Shown here: in pieces, positions 8,250 to 15,813 of the stretch
Layout: the number at the start of each line of letters is the position of its first letter
How positions within the stretch are numbered: the first letter of the stretch is position 1
From: Sporobacter sp963677825
GTDB lineage: Bacteria; Bacillota; Clostridia; Oscillospirales; Oscillospiraceae
Assembly (NCBI GenBank): GCA_963677825.2
Contig: CAXXEF010000001.1
Location: 186,001-250,000, forward strand
Direction: 5' to 3'
DNA length: 64,000 nt
Position numbers and translations under genes: made by a program
The notes under the pieces: generated by a model
Database searches by the model: none
The model's input: the letters and a program-made list of their open reading frames with translations, nothing else
Told to the model about the DNA's origin: nothing

Positions 8250-9977
8250 TTATCGGATTTTTATATGCACGTCACGCAGCTGAAGCTCGGTGACCTCGCA
8301 CGGCGCTTCCATCAGGAGATCCTGTGCATTGCCGTTGAGCGGAAAAGCGATGACGTCGCGAATCGTTTCCTCGCCGGCCAAAAGCATGACCATCCGGTCG
8401 ACGCCGGGCGCCATACCGGCGTGCGGCGGCGCGCCGTACTGGAACGCTGTGTAGAGTGCGCCAAACCGTGCTTCAAGGTCTTCTTCGGAATAACCAGCGA
8501 TCTCAAAGGCCTTTTTCATAACGGCCGGCGAATGGTTTCGCACGGCGCCCGATGAGAGCTCAACGCCATTGCAGACGATGTCGTACTGATACGCAACAAT
8601 ATCGAGCGGATTCTTCGTTTCAAGCGCTTCCAGACCGCCCTGCGGCATAGAAAACGGATTATGTGTGAATTCGATCTTGTTCGTTTCGGGATCGCGCTCG
8701 TACATCGGGAAGTCGACAATGAAGCAAAACTCGAAGGCATCGGTATCGATGATCTCGAGCGTCTCGCCAAGCCATGTACGGATCTGACCGGCGTACCGGT
8801 CGACGACGTCGGCCGCGTCGCAGACGAAAAAGAGCGTTTGCCCATCGGCGATACCACAGCTGTCGATTAAATACTGCTTTTGCTCAGCGGACAAGAACTT
8901 TTCGATCGGGCCCTTGAACGCGTCGCCGCTGAGTGTGATGTAGCCGAGACCCTTCATGCCGATCGATGTTGCGAATTTAAGCGATTCGTCAAAGAAGCGG
9001 CGCGGGCGGCCCGAGCAATCGGCGACGATGCCGCGCACAGGTTTGTTTTTGAACAGCGGGAAGTCGACGCCTTTGAAAAAGTCGGTTAGGTCGACGATCG
9101 TGAGCGGATTGCGCAGATCAGGCTTATCGGTACCGTAGGTCAGCATCGACTCGGCGTACGTCAGGCGGCGGAACGGCGCTTTGGACACACGGCGGTCGGA
9201 GAACGCAGTAAATGTGTCGTGCAGAACGATCTCCGCGACGCGTAAAACGTCGTCCTGACTGGCGAAGGCCATCTCGAAGTCGAGCTGATAAAACTCGCCG
9301 GGCGAGCGGTCGCCGCGCGCGTCCTCGTCGCGGAAACACGGCGCGATCTGAAAATACTTATCGAAGCCGGACACCATCAGCATCTGCTTGAATTGCTGCG
9401 GCGCCTGCGGCAGTGCGTAAAACTTACCCTTATGCTTGCGGCTGGGGACAAGATAGTCGCGCGCGCCTTCCGGCGACGACGCCGTGAGTATCGGCGTCTG
9501 GATCTCCAGAAAGCCGAGATCCTCCATCTTCCGACGCAGGTAACTGATGATCTGCGCGCGTAAAACGATGTTTTTGTGGATGGACGGATTGCGCAGATCG
9601 AGGTAGCGGTATTTTAGGCGCACTTCCTCGCGCGTTGCGTCCGACTCGCGCACCTCAAACGGCAGGACGTGTCGGCAAGGACCGAGCACGTCGATCGTGT
9701 CGGCGTGCAGTTCGATGATGCCGGTGTCCAGCTTGGGATTGACATTATCCTCGTCGCGCGCTTTAATCTCGCCCGATACGGCGATGACCGATTCGCGCGT
9801 GACGCCGTCCAGCATTGAATCATCGTGAAAGACGATCTGTGTAACGCCGTTTTCGTCGCGCAGGTCGAGGAATTTAACGCCGCCATGGTCGCGAATCGTG
9901 TCTACCCATCCGGCAAGGGACGCAGAAGAGCCGATGTTTGATTGTCGCAGTTCGTTACAGTGATGTGATCGAAGCAT
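8250..9977 (-). CDS. aspS: aspartyl-tRNA synthetase, probably non-discriminating (Asp/Asn)
   Basis: 575-residue bacterial-type class II synthetase: N-terminal OB-fold anticodon domain, motif 2 FRDEDARGDRSPGEFYQLD, GAD insert, and motif 3 GMAPGVDRMVMLLAG near the C-terminus. Residue 31 is His (GWVDTIRDHGG); in studied bacterial AspRS, His at this place goes with charging both tRNA(Asp) and tRNA(Asn), while discriminating enzymes have Leu. Transcription with gatCAB and a T-box leader fits the two-step Asn-tRNA route. SD AGAGGTG precedes the ATG. Confidence 0.95.
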   Translation of the reverse strand: MLRSHHCNELRQSNIGSSASLAGWVDTIRDHGGVKFLDLRDENGVTQIVFHDDSMLDGVTRESVIAVSGEIKARDEDNVNPKLDTGIIELHADTIDVLGPCRHVLPFEVRESDATREEVRLKYRYLDLRNPSIHKNIVLRAQIISYLRRKMEDLGFLEIQTPILTASSPEGARDYLVPSRKHKGKFYALPQAPQQFKQMLMVSGFDKYFQIAPCFRDEDARGDRSPGEFYQLDFEMAFASQDDVLRVAEIVLHDTFTAFSDRRVSKAPFRRLTYAESMLTYGTDKPDLRNPLTIVDLTDFFKGVDFPLFKNKPVRGIVADCSGRPRRFFDESLKFATSIGMKGLGYITLSGDAFKGPIEKFLSAEQKQYLIDSCGIADGQTLFFVCDAADVVDRYAGQIRTWLGETLEIIDTDAFEFCFIVDFPMYERDPETNKIEFTHNPFSMPQGGLEALETKNPLDIVAYQYDIVCNGVELSSGAVRNHSPAVMKKAFEIAGYSEEDLEARFGALYTAFQYGAPPHAGMAPGVDRMVMLLAGEETIRDVIAFPLNGNAQDLLMEAPCEVTELQLRDVHIKIR

Positions 9978-10000
9978 ACTTACACCTCTTTTGAAATATA

Positions 10001-10036
10001 AAAATCCCGGAAATCATCCTGTGATAATTTCCGGGA
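10001..10036 (-). terminator. regulated terminator of the aspS T-box leader
   Basis: On the minus strand TCCCGGAAAT (plus 10027-10036) pairs with ATTTCCGGGA (plus 10005-10014) and is followed by TTTTTATATTT. It stands between the T-box sequence and the aspS start, as expected for the terminator that competes with the antiterminator. Confidence 0.85.
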
Positions 10037-10256
10037 CGAGCAAATAAAATAATGCCCGCGGTGCCACCCGCATTGACGCGGTCCGCCGCGCCCACTTTAC
10101 ATATGAAGTTCCGGCTTAAATACATACGCGTCACCATATGCAAGCGTACAGCCCTGTACGCGTTGAAGTGTTCCCCGACTTACTACTCGTCCGTTACGCG
10201 CTCTCAGCCGGCGGCGCGAATTTTCTGTCGGACTTTCCAAAAAAGCGGAGTCTTCG
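10003..10256 (-). promoter_or_regulatory. T-box leader (riboswitch) of aspS-gatCAB
   Basis: The minus strand carries the T-box core GGGTGGCACCGCGG (within plus 10054-10071) about 20 nt before an intrinsic terminator. Upstream are AGTAGTAA (plus about 10179-10186) and GGTG (about 10131-10135) motifs of stem I. The bulge reads TGGC, which would pair with an uncharged tRNA ending in GCCA, i.e. discriminator G, correct for both tRNA(Asp) and tRNA(Asn). AAC triplets (Asn) occur in candidate specifier positions (GGGGAACAC and CCGGAACTTC), but I cannot settle the specifier without folding. The T-box call itself is firm. Confidence 0.9.
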
Positions 10257-10261
10257 TTCCG

Positions 10262-10290
10262 ATTATATGCGATCATTATGTTGCTGTCAA
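10262..10290 (-). promoter_or_regulatory. consensus sigma-A promoter of the aspS-gatCAB transcript
   Basis: Minus strand: -35 TTGACA (plus 10285-10290), exactly 17 bp, -10 TATAAT (plus 10262-10267). Both hexamers match the consensus fully. Transcription should begin near 10255, at the 5' edge of the T-box leader. Confidence 0.9.
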
Positions 10291-10508
10291 CTGCCAATCT
10301 ACAAGGAAAACGCGTGATTTCACGTGTCTCGACCGACAGTTTTCCCAAAAACAGCCTTTTTATGCCTGCCGGATACACGCACCGGCACGATCGGCGTGGT
10401 CGGGAGTATACGCCGTCGGCTTAATATGGATTATTGTAAAGGACGAAAAAAGTTCAGATGCGTGCTTTAAAAGAGCGTGATTTCTGATTGGCAGAGCCGT
10501 GATAAATT

Positions 10509-10537
10509 TTGCAAATCGACGCCGCGCATGGTAAAAT
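10509..10537 (+). promoter_or_regulatory. promoter of recG
   Basis: -35 TTGCAA (10509-10514), 17-bp spacer, -10 TAAAAT (10532-10537), placed 35 bp before the recG start. Between this and the aspS promoter (10291-10508) I see no gene or clear structure. Confidence 0.6.
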
Positions 10538-10571
10538 TCGGGGAGAAATAACCGGCGGAGGAGGTGACGGT

Positions 10572-12626
10572 ATGTCGGCGCTGGAGACAGATATCCGATA
10601 CATCAAGGGCGTCGGCGAGGCGCGGGCGAAAGCCTTTACGCGGATTAGTATCCGAACGCTTGGCGACCTTGTCCAATACTTCCCGCGTGCGTATGAAGAC
10701 CGGACCGTCATCAAGCCAATCGCACTCGTGCTGCCGGACGAAACCGTCTGCGTGCGCGCGATGGCGGCCGGTACGCCGCGCTTATCGCGTGTGCGCAAGG
10801 GTCTTGACCTCGTCAAAGTGCGCGTCGTCGACGAATCCGGCGCGATCGACCTGACGTTTTTCAATCAAAGTTTTGTCAAGGACGCCATTAAGCAGGGCGA
10901 AACGTACGTTTTCTACGGCAAAGCGACCGGCACACCGCGCCGGCTGCAGATGCTCAATCCTCTTTTCGAAAAGGAATCGGCCCAGAATGTAACGGGCCGT
11001 ATAGTGCCCATTTACAGGCTGACGTCGGGTCTGACGCAAAACGCCGTGATGAATGCCGTGCGGCAGGGGCTTGACGCCTGCGGCGATACGTTGCCGGACT
11101 ACCTGCCGCAGTCGGTTCGGGAGGCCTACGCGCTTGCGCAGGTACGCTGGACCTATGAAAATATCCACTTTCCGGCGTCGGAGGAGGCGCTGGAGGTTGC
11201 CAGGCGTCGGCTGATTTTCGAGGAGCTGTTCGTCGTCTCGGCGGCGATGGCGCTGTTCCGGCACGGACGGCGCGCCGAGCAGGGGCGTGAATTGCAGCAA
11301 GCCGACGTGGCTGATTTCTACCGTACGCTGCCGTTTGAGCCGACCGGCGCACAAAAGCGCGCGATCAACGAGGCGACGGAGGATATGCGCCAAGCGGTGC
11401 CGATGAACAGGCTTATCCAGGGCGACGTCGGCTCGGGCAAGACGGCGGTTGCAGCGGCCTGCTGCTGGTATGCGTGGAAGTCCGGCTGCCAATCGGCGTT
11501 CATGGCGCCGACGGAAATCCTTGCCGAGCAGCATTATCGGTCTTTATCGGCGTTGATGATGCCGCTGGGGATCCGCGTCGGACTTCTGACGGGAAGCCTG
11601 ACGGCCAAGCAAAAGCGCGAGATCATCGGCGCGCTGCGTCTGGGTGAAATCGACGTGATTATAGGCACGCACGCGCTCATTTCCGACGATGTCGCGTTTT
11701 TTGACCTCGCCCTCGTCATCACCGACGAGCAGCACCGCTTCGGCGTTGAACAGCGCTCGGCGCTCGGGAAAAAAGGCGACAGCCCGCACGTGCTCGTTAT
11801 GTCGGCCACGCCGATACCGCGCACGCTAGCACTGATCATTTACGGAGATCTTGACGTATCGGTCATCGACGAGCTGCCGCCGGGGCGGCAGACGGTTGAG
11901 ACGTACGTTGTCGGAGAAAAGCACCGCGAACGGACGTATGCTTTTATCCGTAAGCTCGTTGGTGAGGGGCGGCAGGTCTATATCGTCTGCCCGATGGTCG
12001 AGGAGAGCGAAACAGGGGATCCTGACCTGAAATCCGTCGAGCAGTATGCCAAACAGCTGGAAGAGTCCGTGTTCCCGGATCTGCGCGTTGCACTCGTGCA
12101 CGGCAAGCTCAAGCCCAAAGCGAAGGACGCCGTCATGACGGCGTTCGCCGCCGGCGATGTCGATGTCCTTGTCGCCACAACGGTGATCGAAGTCGGCGTC
12201 GACGTAGCGAATGCGGCGTTGATGGTCGTCGAGAACGCCGATAGGTTCGGCCTGTCGCAGCTGCATCAACTGCGCGGGCGCGTCGGACGCGGGGAACATC
12301 AGTCGTACTGCATTTTGTTCGAGGGTGCAGGCGGCGAAACGTCACGCGAGCGGCTGAAGGTTATGAAGGAAACGTCCGATGGGTTTAAGATCTCCGAGCA
12401 GGACCTGAAGCTGCGCGGCCCGGGCGACTTTTTCGGTGCGCGTCAGCACGGGCTGCCGGAGATGAAGCTGGCGAACCTTGCAGGCGATATGGAGCTGCTG
12501 CGCCGCGCGCAGTCCGCCGCACTCGGCGTATTGCACGACGATCCCGGTCTGGACGCGCCGGTACACGCGGCGCTGAAAGCACGTATTGCCAATCTATTTA
12601 CCGCCAGAGAAGGTACGCTCAACTAA
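10572..12626 (+). CDS. recG: ATP-dependent DNA helicase RecG
   Basis: 684 residues, usual length. RecG rewinds stalled replication forks and branch-migrates Holliday junctions. N-terminal wedge/OB domain (VKVRVVDESGAIDLTFFNQ), then SF2 motifs: QGDVGSGKTAVA (Walker A, near 285), APTEILAEQH, ITDEQHRFGVEQR (DEQH box), MSATPIPRTLAL and the C-terminal QLRGRVGRG and LRGPGDFFGARQHG blocks. ATG 10572 is chosen for its strong SD GGAGGAGGTG; the frame opens earlier at ATG 10509, but that lies in the promoter -35 region. Confidence 0.97.
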   Translation: MSALETDIRYIKGVGEARAKAFTRISIRTLGDLVQYFPRAYEDRTVIKPIALVLPDETVCVRAMAAGTPRLSRVRKGLDLVKVRVVDESGAIDLTFFNQSFVKDAIKQGETYVFYGKATGTPRRLQMLNPLFEKESAQNVTGRIVPIYRLTSGLTQNAVMNAVRQGLDACGDTLPDYLPQSVREAYALAQVRWTYENIHFPASEEALEVARRRLIFEELFVVSAAMALFRHGRRAEQGRELQQADVADFYRTLPFEPTGAQKRAINEATEDMRQAVPMNRLIQGDVGSGKTAVAAACCWYAWKSGCQSAFMAPTEILAEQHYRSLSALMMPLGIRVGLLTGSLTAKQKREIIGALRLGEIDVIIGTHALISDDVAFFDLALVITDEQHRFGVEQRSALGKKGDSPHVLVMSATPIPRTLALIIYGDLDVSVIDELPPGRQTVETYVVGEKHRERTYAFIRKLVGEGRQVYIVCPMVEESETGDPDLKSVEQYAKQLEESVFPDLRVALVHGKLKPKAKDAVMTAFAAGDVDVLVATTVIEVGVDVANAALMVVENADRFGLSQLHQLRGRVGRGEHQSYCILFEGAGGETSRERLKVMKETSDGFKISEQDLKLRGPGDFFGARQHGLPEMKLANLAGDMELLRRAQSAALGVLHDDPGLDAPVHAALKARIANLFTAREGTLN

Positions 12627-12705
12627 AAATACGGTTAAAAAATGATTGGAAAAGCCGAAAAACACGGTAAATCACCAGTAAAATCACGAAAATACGCGTT
12701 CAAGG

Positions 12706-12734
12706 TTGAAATTACCGACGGCCCGAACTATAAT
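12706..12734 (+). promoter_or_regulatory. promoter of the lysozyme-SLH gene
   Basis: -35 TTGAAA (12706-12711), 17 bp, -10 TATAAT (12729-12734). The possible TTG start at 12706 is the -35 box itself, which supports starting the protein downstream at TTG 12832. Confidence 0.7.
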
Positions 12735-12831
12735 AAAGCCCAGCGTAATTATTTGTTACGAATTGTTACTATTATTCTGCATCTCGGATAAGCACCGCAT
12801 CAGCGGCGCGGTAACAACTGGGGGTGACGGT

Positions 12832-14139
12832 TTGAAACGGCCTGTAACTTACATATTAGCAGCAGTCATGCTGATTGGCATCTTGCTATCGCCGATTTCG
12901 ACTGAACCGGCGCGCGCGGCAGGATTGACGACGAGCGAAGCGATGGTCGACGTCATTAAGAAATACGAAGGCTTCAGAACCTACATATACTGGGACGGCG
13001 GCTACGCCTATATCGGTTACGGAACACGCGTCAATTCCTGGGATTATCCCAACGGGATATCAAAAGAGGGCGCAGACGCGTTGATGCGCGACGCACTTAA
13101 GGTCAAAGAAGACGAGCTTAATGCCAAGATGGATAAATACGGCGTGACGCTTACGCAAGGCCAGTTTGACGCGTTGATGAGCTTTACATACAATATCGGC
13201 ACGAGCTGGATGCGGTCGGGAAACAGGATATTCGATTACCTGACAAACGGCGTCGAAAACTACACCGATATCGAGATCGTTAACGCGATCGGCGTATGGT
13301 GCCACATGTACGGCGGTCAGGTTATTCCGATGCTGGCTGTGCGCCGCATGCACGAAGCGAAGATATTTCTGTACGACGACTACGCCAACTCCGACATGCA
13401 CCAGTATATTTATCTTGAATACGACGCCGGCGAGGGCGAAGCGGAGCAAAGCATGATCTTCTATGAGGTTGGTGTCCCGTACGGCGCCTTCCAGCCGGCC
13501 GAACTGGCGGGTTATACGCTCACCGGCTGGCAGACCGAAGACGGCGTATTGCTCAGCATCTACGACACGGCGACAACAACGCAAACGGTCTGTGCAGTAT
13601 GGGCGTCAGGCACCGTCGAGGTCGTTCAGGAGGAAATGTTCTCAGACGTCAGTCCGGACGACTGGTTTTATCAATACGTCAATCCGCTGTGCATGAGCGG
13701 TGTCGTCAATGGATACGAGGACGGCACGTTCAGGCCCGGGAACTCGATCACATCCGGTGAGGCGCTTAAGCTGATTCTGCGCGCCGTCGGTTTCTCCGAG
13801 CAGACAAATACGAGCACGCACTGGGCCAGTGGGTATCTGACGCTGGCCGCGTCAAAAGGCATCGCCGACGATACGTTGATCGTCAACCTCGATGTTGCGA
13901 TCACGCGGCGTGCCGTCGCGGAGATTACGGCCAAATCGCTCGGCCTGCCGCCGATCGAGGAGGAAGGAACCTTTTTAGACACATCGGACGGTTTTGTCAA
14001 TGCGCTGTACCGCTGCGATATTCTTACCGGCGTCGAAACGGCTGATGGATTGATGTTCAATCCGGACGATAGCATCACGCGCGCCGAGATCAGCACCATC
14101 GTTTGGCGGCTGGGCAACTCCAATGTGATTCCGTATTAA
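12832..14139 (+). CDS. secreted GH24 (T4-lysozyme-type) fold protein with SLH domains
   Basis: 435 residues from TTG 12832, preceded by GGGGGTGA. Residues 1-30 form a signal peptide (KRP, hydrophobic core, ending ARAAG). Residues about 35-190 match the phage-type lysozyme fold (KKYEGFRTYIYWDGGY, IGYGT, LTQGQFDALMSFTYNIGTS). Glu46 and Asp55 align with the first two catalytic residues, but the usual Thr is Tyr60 and the usual His is Thr65. A short InlB/Listeria-Bacteroides-repeat-like segment (GYTLTGWQTEDG) follows, then two SLH units (MFSDVSPDDWFYQYV, GYEDGTFRPGNSITSGEAL and the degenerate second). SLH units anchor proteins to wall polymers, so this is a wall-bound autolysin or a catalytically altered peptidoglycan binder. 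It stands alone, not in a phage cluster. Confidence 0.82.
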   Translation: MKRPVTYILAAVMLIGILLSPISTEPARAAGLTTSEAMVDVIKKYEGFRTYIYWDGGYAYIGYGTRVNSWDYPNGISKEGADALMRDALKVKEDELNAKMDKYGVTLTQGQFDALMSFTYNIGTSWMRSGNRIFDYLTNGVENYTDIEIVNAIGVWCHMYGGQVIPMLAVRRMHEAKIFLYDDYANSDMHQYIYLEYDAGEGEAEQSMIFYEVGVPYGAFQPAELAGYTLTGWQTEDGVLLSIYDTATTTQTVCAVWASGTVEVVQEEMFSDVSPDDWFYQYVNPLCMSGVVNGYEDGTFRPGNSITSGEALKLILRAVGFSEQTNTSTHWASGYLTLAASKGIADDTLIVNLDVAITRRAVAEITAKSLGLPPIEEEGTFLDTSDGFVNALYRCDILTGVETADGLMFNPDDSITRAEISTIVWRLGNSNVIPY

Positions 14140-14151
14140 GGATATGAAAAT

Positions 14152-14182
14152 AAAAAGCCCTCCCGTCGGGAGGGCTTTTTTC
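14152..14182. terminator. bidirectional terminator between lysozyme-SLH gene and spoIVA
   Basis: GCCCTCCC (14157-14164) and GGGAGGGC (14168-14175), 3-nt loop, A-run before and TTTTTT after. Serves both converging genes. Confidence 0.9.
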
Positions 14183-14183
14183 G

Positions 14184-15662
14184 TTACAATATGATGCAGA
14201 TCAGGCCGCCGGCGCCTTCATTGACGATGCGCTGGAGCATTTCCTGCAGTCGCCCTTGCGTTTCGTCCGGCATTTTCTTGATTTTGTTGCTCAGCCCCTC
14301 GCCGGCGATGTCGTACAGTGACTTGCCGAAAATGTTGGATTCCCAGATGCGGCTGACGTCGCCCTCAAATTCCTGCAGTAGGAAGTTGATGATATCCTCC
14401 GACGATTTTTCGCCGCCGACGGCAGGGGAGACCTCTGTTTCAATGTTAGCCATGATCATATGGATCGACGGCGCGCTGGCCTTTAGCCGGACGCCGTAGC
14501 GCCCGCCCTGGCGGACGATTTCCGGCTCCTCAAGGTGCAGCTCTTCACGGCTGGGCATTACGATCCCATACCCGCGCATGCGTACGTCCTGCAAGGCCGA
14601 GTCGATGCGGTCATAGTCACGCTTGACTTTTGACAGCTGCGAGAGCAGGGAAATGAGGTCGCCGTCGTCTTTGATCTCCAGACCCGACTGCTCGCTGAGC
14701 GTCATGTAAAACAGCTCGTGCGGCAGCTCCAGCGTCGCCGTGACGGTGCCGCGGCCGAGATCCATATCGCGTACGGCGGCAAGGCTGACGTTGTTGTCCT
14801 CGCCGACAGCGGCGACAGCTGTTTCGACGTCTTTGATCTTATAGGCCGGATCAAGACTTGAGCGGATGGCTTGGAACAGCTCGCTTTTGATCGAATGATC
14901 CATCGGCAGCGCATTGACCCAGGCTGGCAGGTAGAAGCCAATCTCATACAGCGGAAATTCGTACAAAACGGCTTTAATGATGCTCGCGACGTCGTCTTTT
15001 TCAAGCGTCATGCAGTTTTTGACGAGGCAGGTAACACCATAGCGTTCGCTAAGCTCCACGCGCAGCTTCTGCGCCTTTTCCGACGAGGGATTGGCCGAGT
15101 TGATAATGACAAGAAACGGCTTGCCGATTTCCTTGAGCTCACGGATAACACGCGCTTCCGAATCGGCGTAGTTCTGGCGTTCGATGTCGGTGATCGTGCC
15201 GTCCGTCGTGATGACCAGGCCGATCGTCGAGTGCTCGGCGATGACCTTGCGAGTACCCACTTCGGCGGCCTGTGTGAAGGGAATATCCTCGTCAAACCAC
15301 GGCGTAGTGACCATACGCTCCGCATCATCCTCAAATTGCCCGACAGCGCCCGGAACCATATACCCGACACAATCGATGAGCCGGACGGAAAACGCCGCGC
15401 CGTCGTCCATCATGACGTCAACGGCCTCTTCGGGCACGAATTTCGGTTCAGCCGTCATGATAGTCCGGCCCGATCCGCTTTGCGGCAGCTCGTCGCGGGC
15501 GCGCTCACGCATGTAAACGTTGTCGATGTTCGGGATGACGAGCGTTTCCATAAAGCGTTTGATGAAGGTGGATTTTCCTGTCCGTACGGGTCCGACGACG
15601 CCGAGATAAATATCCCCGTCGGTTCGCAGAGCGATATCCTCATAAATAGTGCGCTCGTTCAC
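14184..15662 (-). CDS. spoIVA: stage IV sporulation protein A, spore coat morphogenetic ATPase
   Basis: 492 residues, the family length. SpoIVA polymerises with ATP hydrolysis on the forespore surface as the base layer of the coat. The N-terminal TRAFAC-type domain has Walker A GPVRTGKSTFIKRF (about residues 24-37), Walker B-like VRLIDCVGYMVPGA and sensor VITTDGTITD; the C-terminus ends GGLICIIL, the region that binds SpoVM at the forespore membrane in Bacillus. SD GGAGGAG is present. A sigma-E-like promoter lies just upstream. Its presence indicates a sporulating organism. Confidence 0.97.
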   Translation of the reverse strand: MNERTIYEDIALRTDGDIYLGVVGPVRTGKSTFIKRFMETLVIPNIDNVYMRERARDELPQSGSGRTIMTAEPKFVPEEAVDVMMDDGAAFSVRLIDCVGYMVPGAVGQFEDDAERMVTTPWFDEDIPFTQAAEVGTRKVIAEHSTIGLVITTDGTITDIERQNYADSEARVIRELKEIGKPFLVIINSANPSSEKAQKLRVELSERYGVTCLVKNCMTLEKDDVASIIKAVLYEFPLYEIGFYLPAWVNALPMDHSIKSELFQAIRSSLDPAYKIKDVETAVAAVGEDNNVSLAAVRDMDLGRGTVTATLELPHELFYMTLSEQSGLEIKDDGDLISLLSQLSKVKRDYDRIDSALQDVRMRGYGIVMPSREELHLEEPEIVRQGGRYGVRLKASAPSIHMIMANIETEVSPAVGGEKSSEDIINFLLQEFEGDVSRIWESNIFGKSLYDIAGEGLSNKIKKMPDETQGRLQEMLQRIVNEGAGGLICIIL

Positions 15663-15695
15663 GCTTACTCCTCCTTATGGATCGTGTCTCGATAA

Positions 15696-15724
15696 TATCT
15701 ATGTACACGCTTTGTGAAATATAC
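15696..15724 (-). promoter_or_regulatory. candidate sigma-E promoter of spoIVA
   Basis: Minus strand: GTATATT (plus 15718-15724), 14-bp spacer, CATAGATA (plus 15696-15703). This is close to the sigma-E pattern of Bacillus (KMATATT, 14-15 bp, CATACANT), and spoIVA is a sigma-E gene there. Two positions differ, so it remains a candidate. Confidence 0.5.
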
Positions 15725-15750
15725 GGCTTGTTTATCATTACAGCAATAAA

Positions 15751-15786
15751 AAAGACGCAAAGAAGCCGCCGGGATTTTCCGGCGGC
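15751..15786 (-). terminator. terminator of the diguanylate cyclase gene
   Basis: GCCGCCGG (15765-15772) and CCGGCGGC (15779-15786), 6-nt loop, followed on the minus strand by TTCTTTGCGTCTTTTTT. It separates the cyclase gene from spoIVA. Confidence 0.8.
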
Positions 15787-15813
15787 TTTCTGATAGTGTG
15801 GGACGAAGAACGC

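Noticed and set aside
12832..14139. Prophage remnant (lysozyme gene)
   Set aside because: Signal peptide, SLH domains, normal codon use and no neighbouring phage genes point to a host wall protein.
14871..15695. Plus-strand open frame (274 codons) opposite spoIVA
   Set aside because: Shadow of spoIVA; composition typical of antisense reading.
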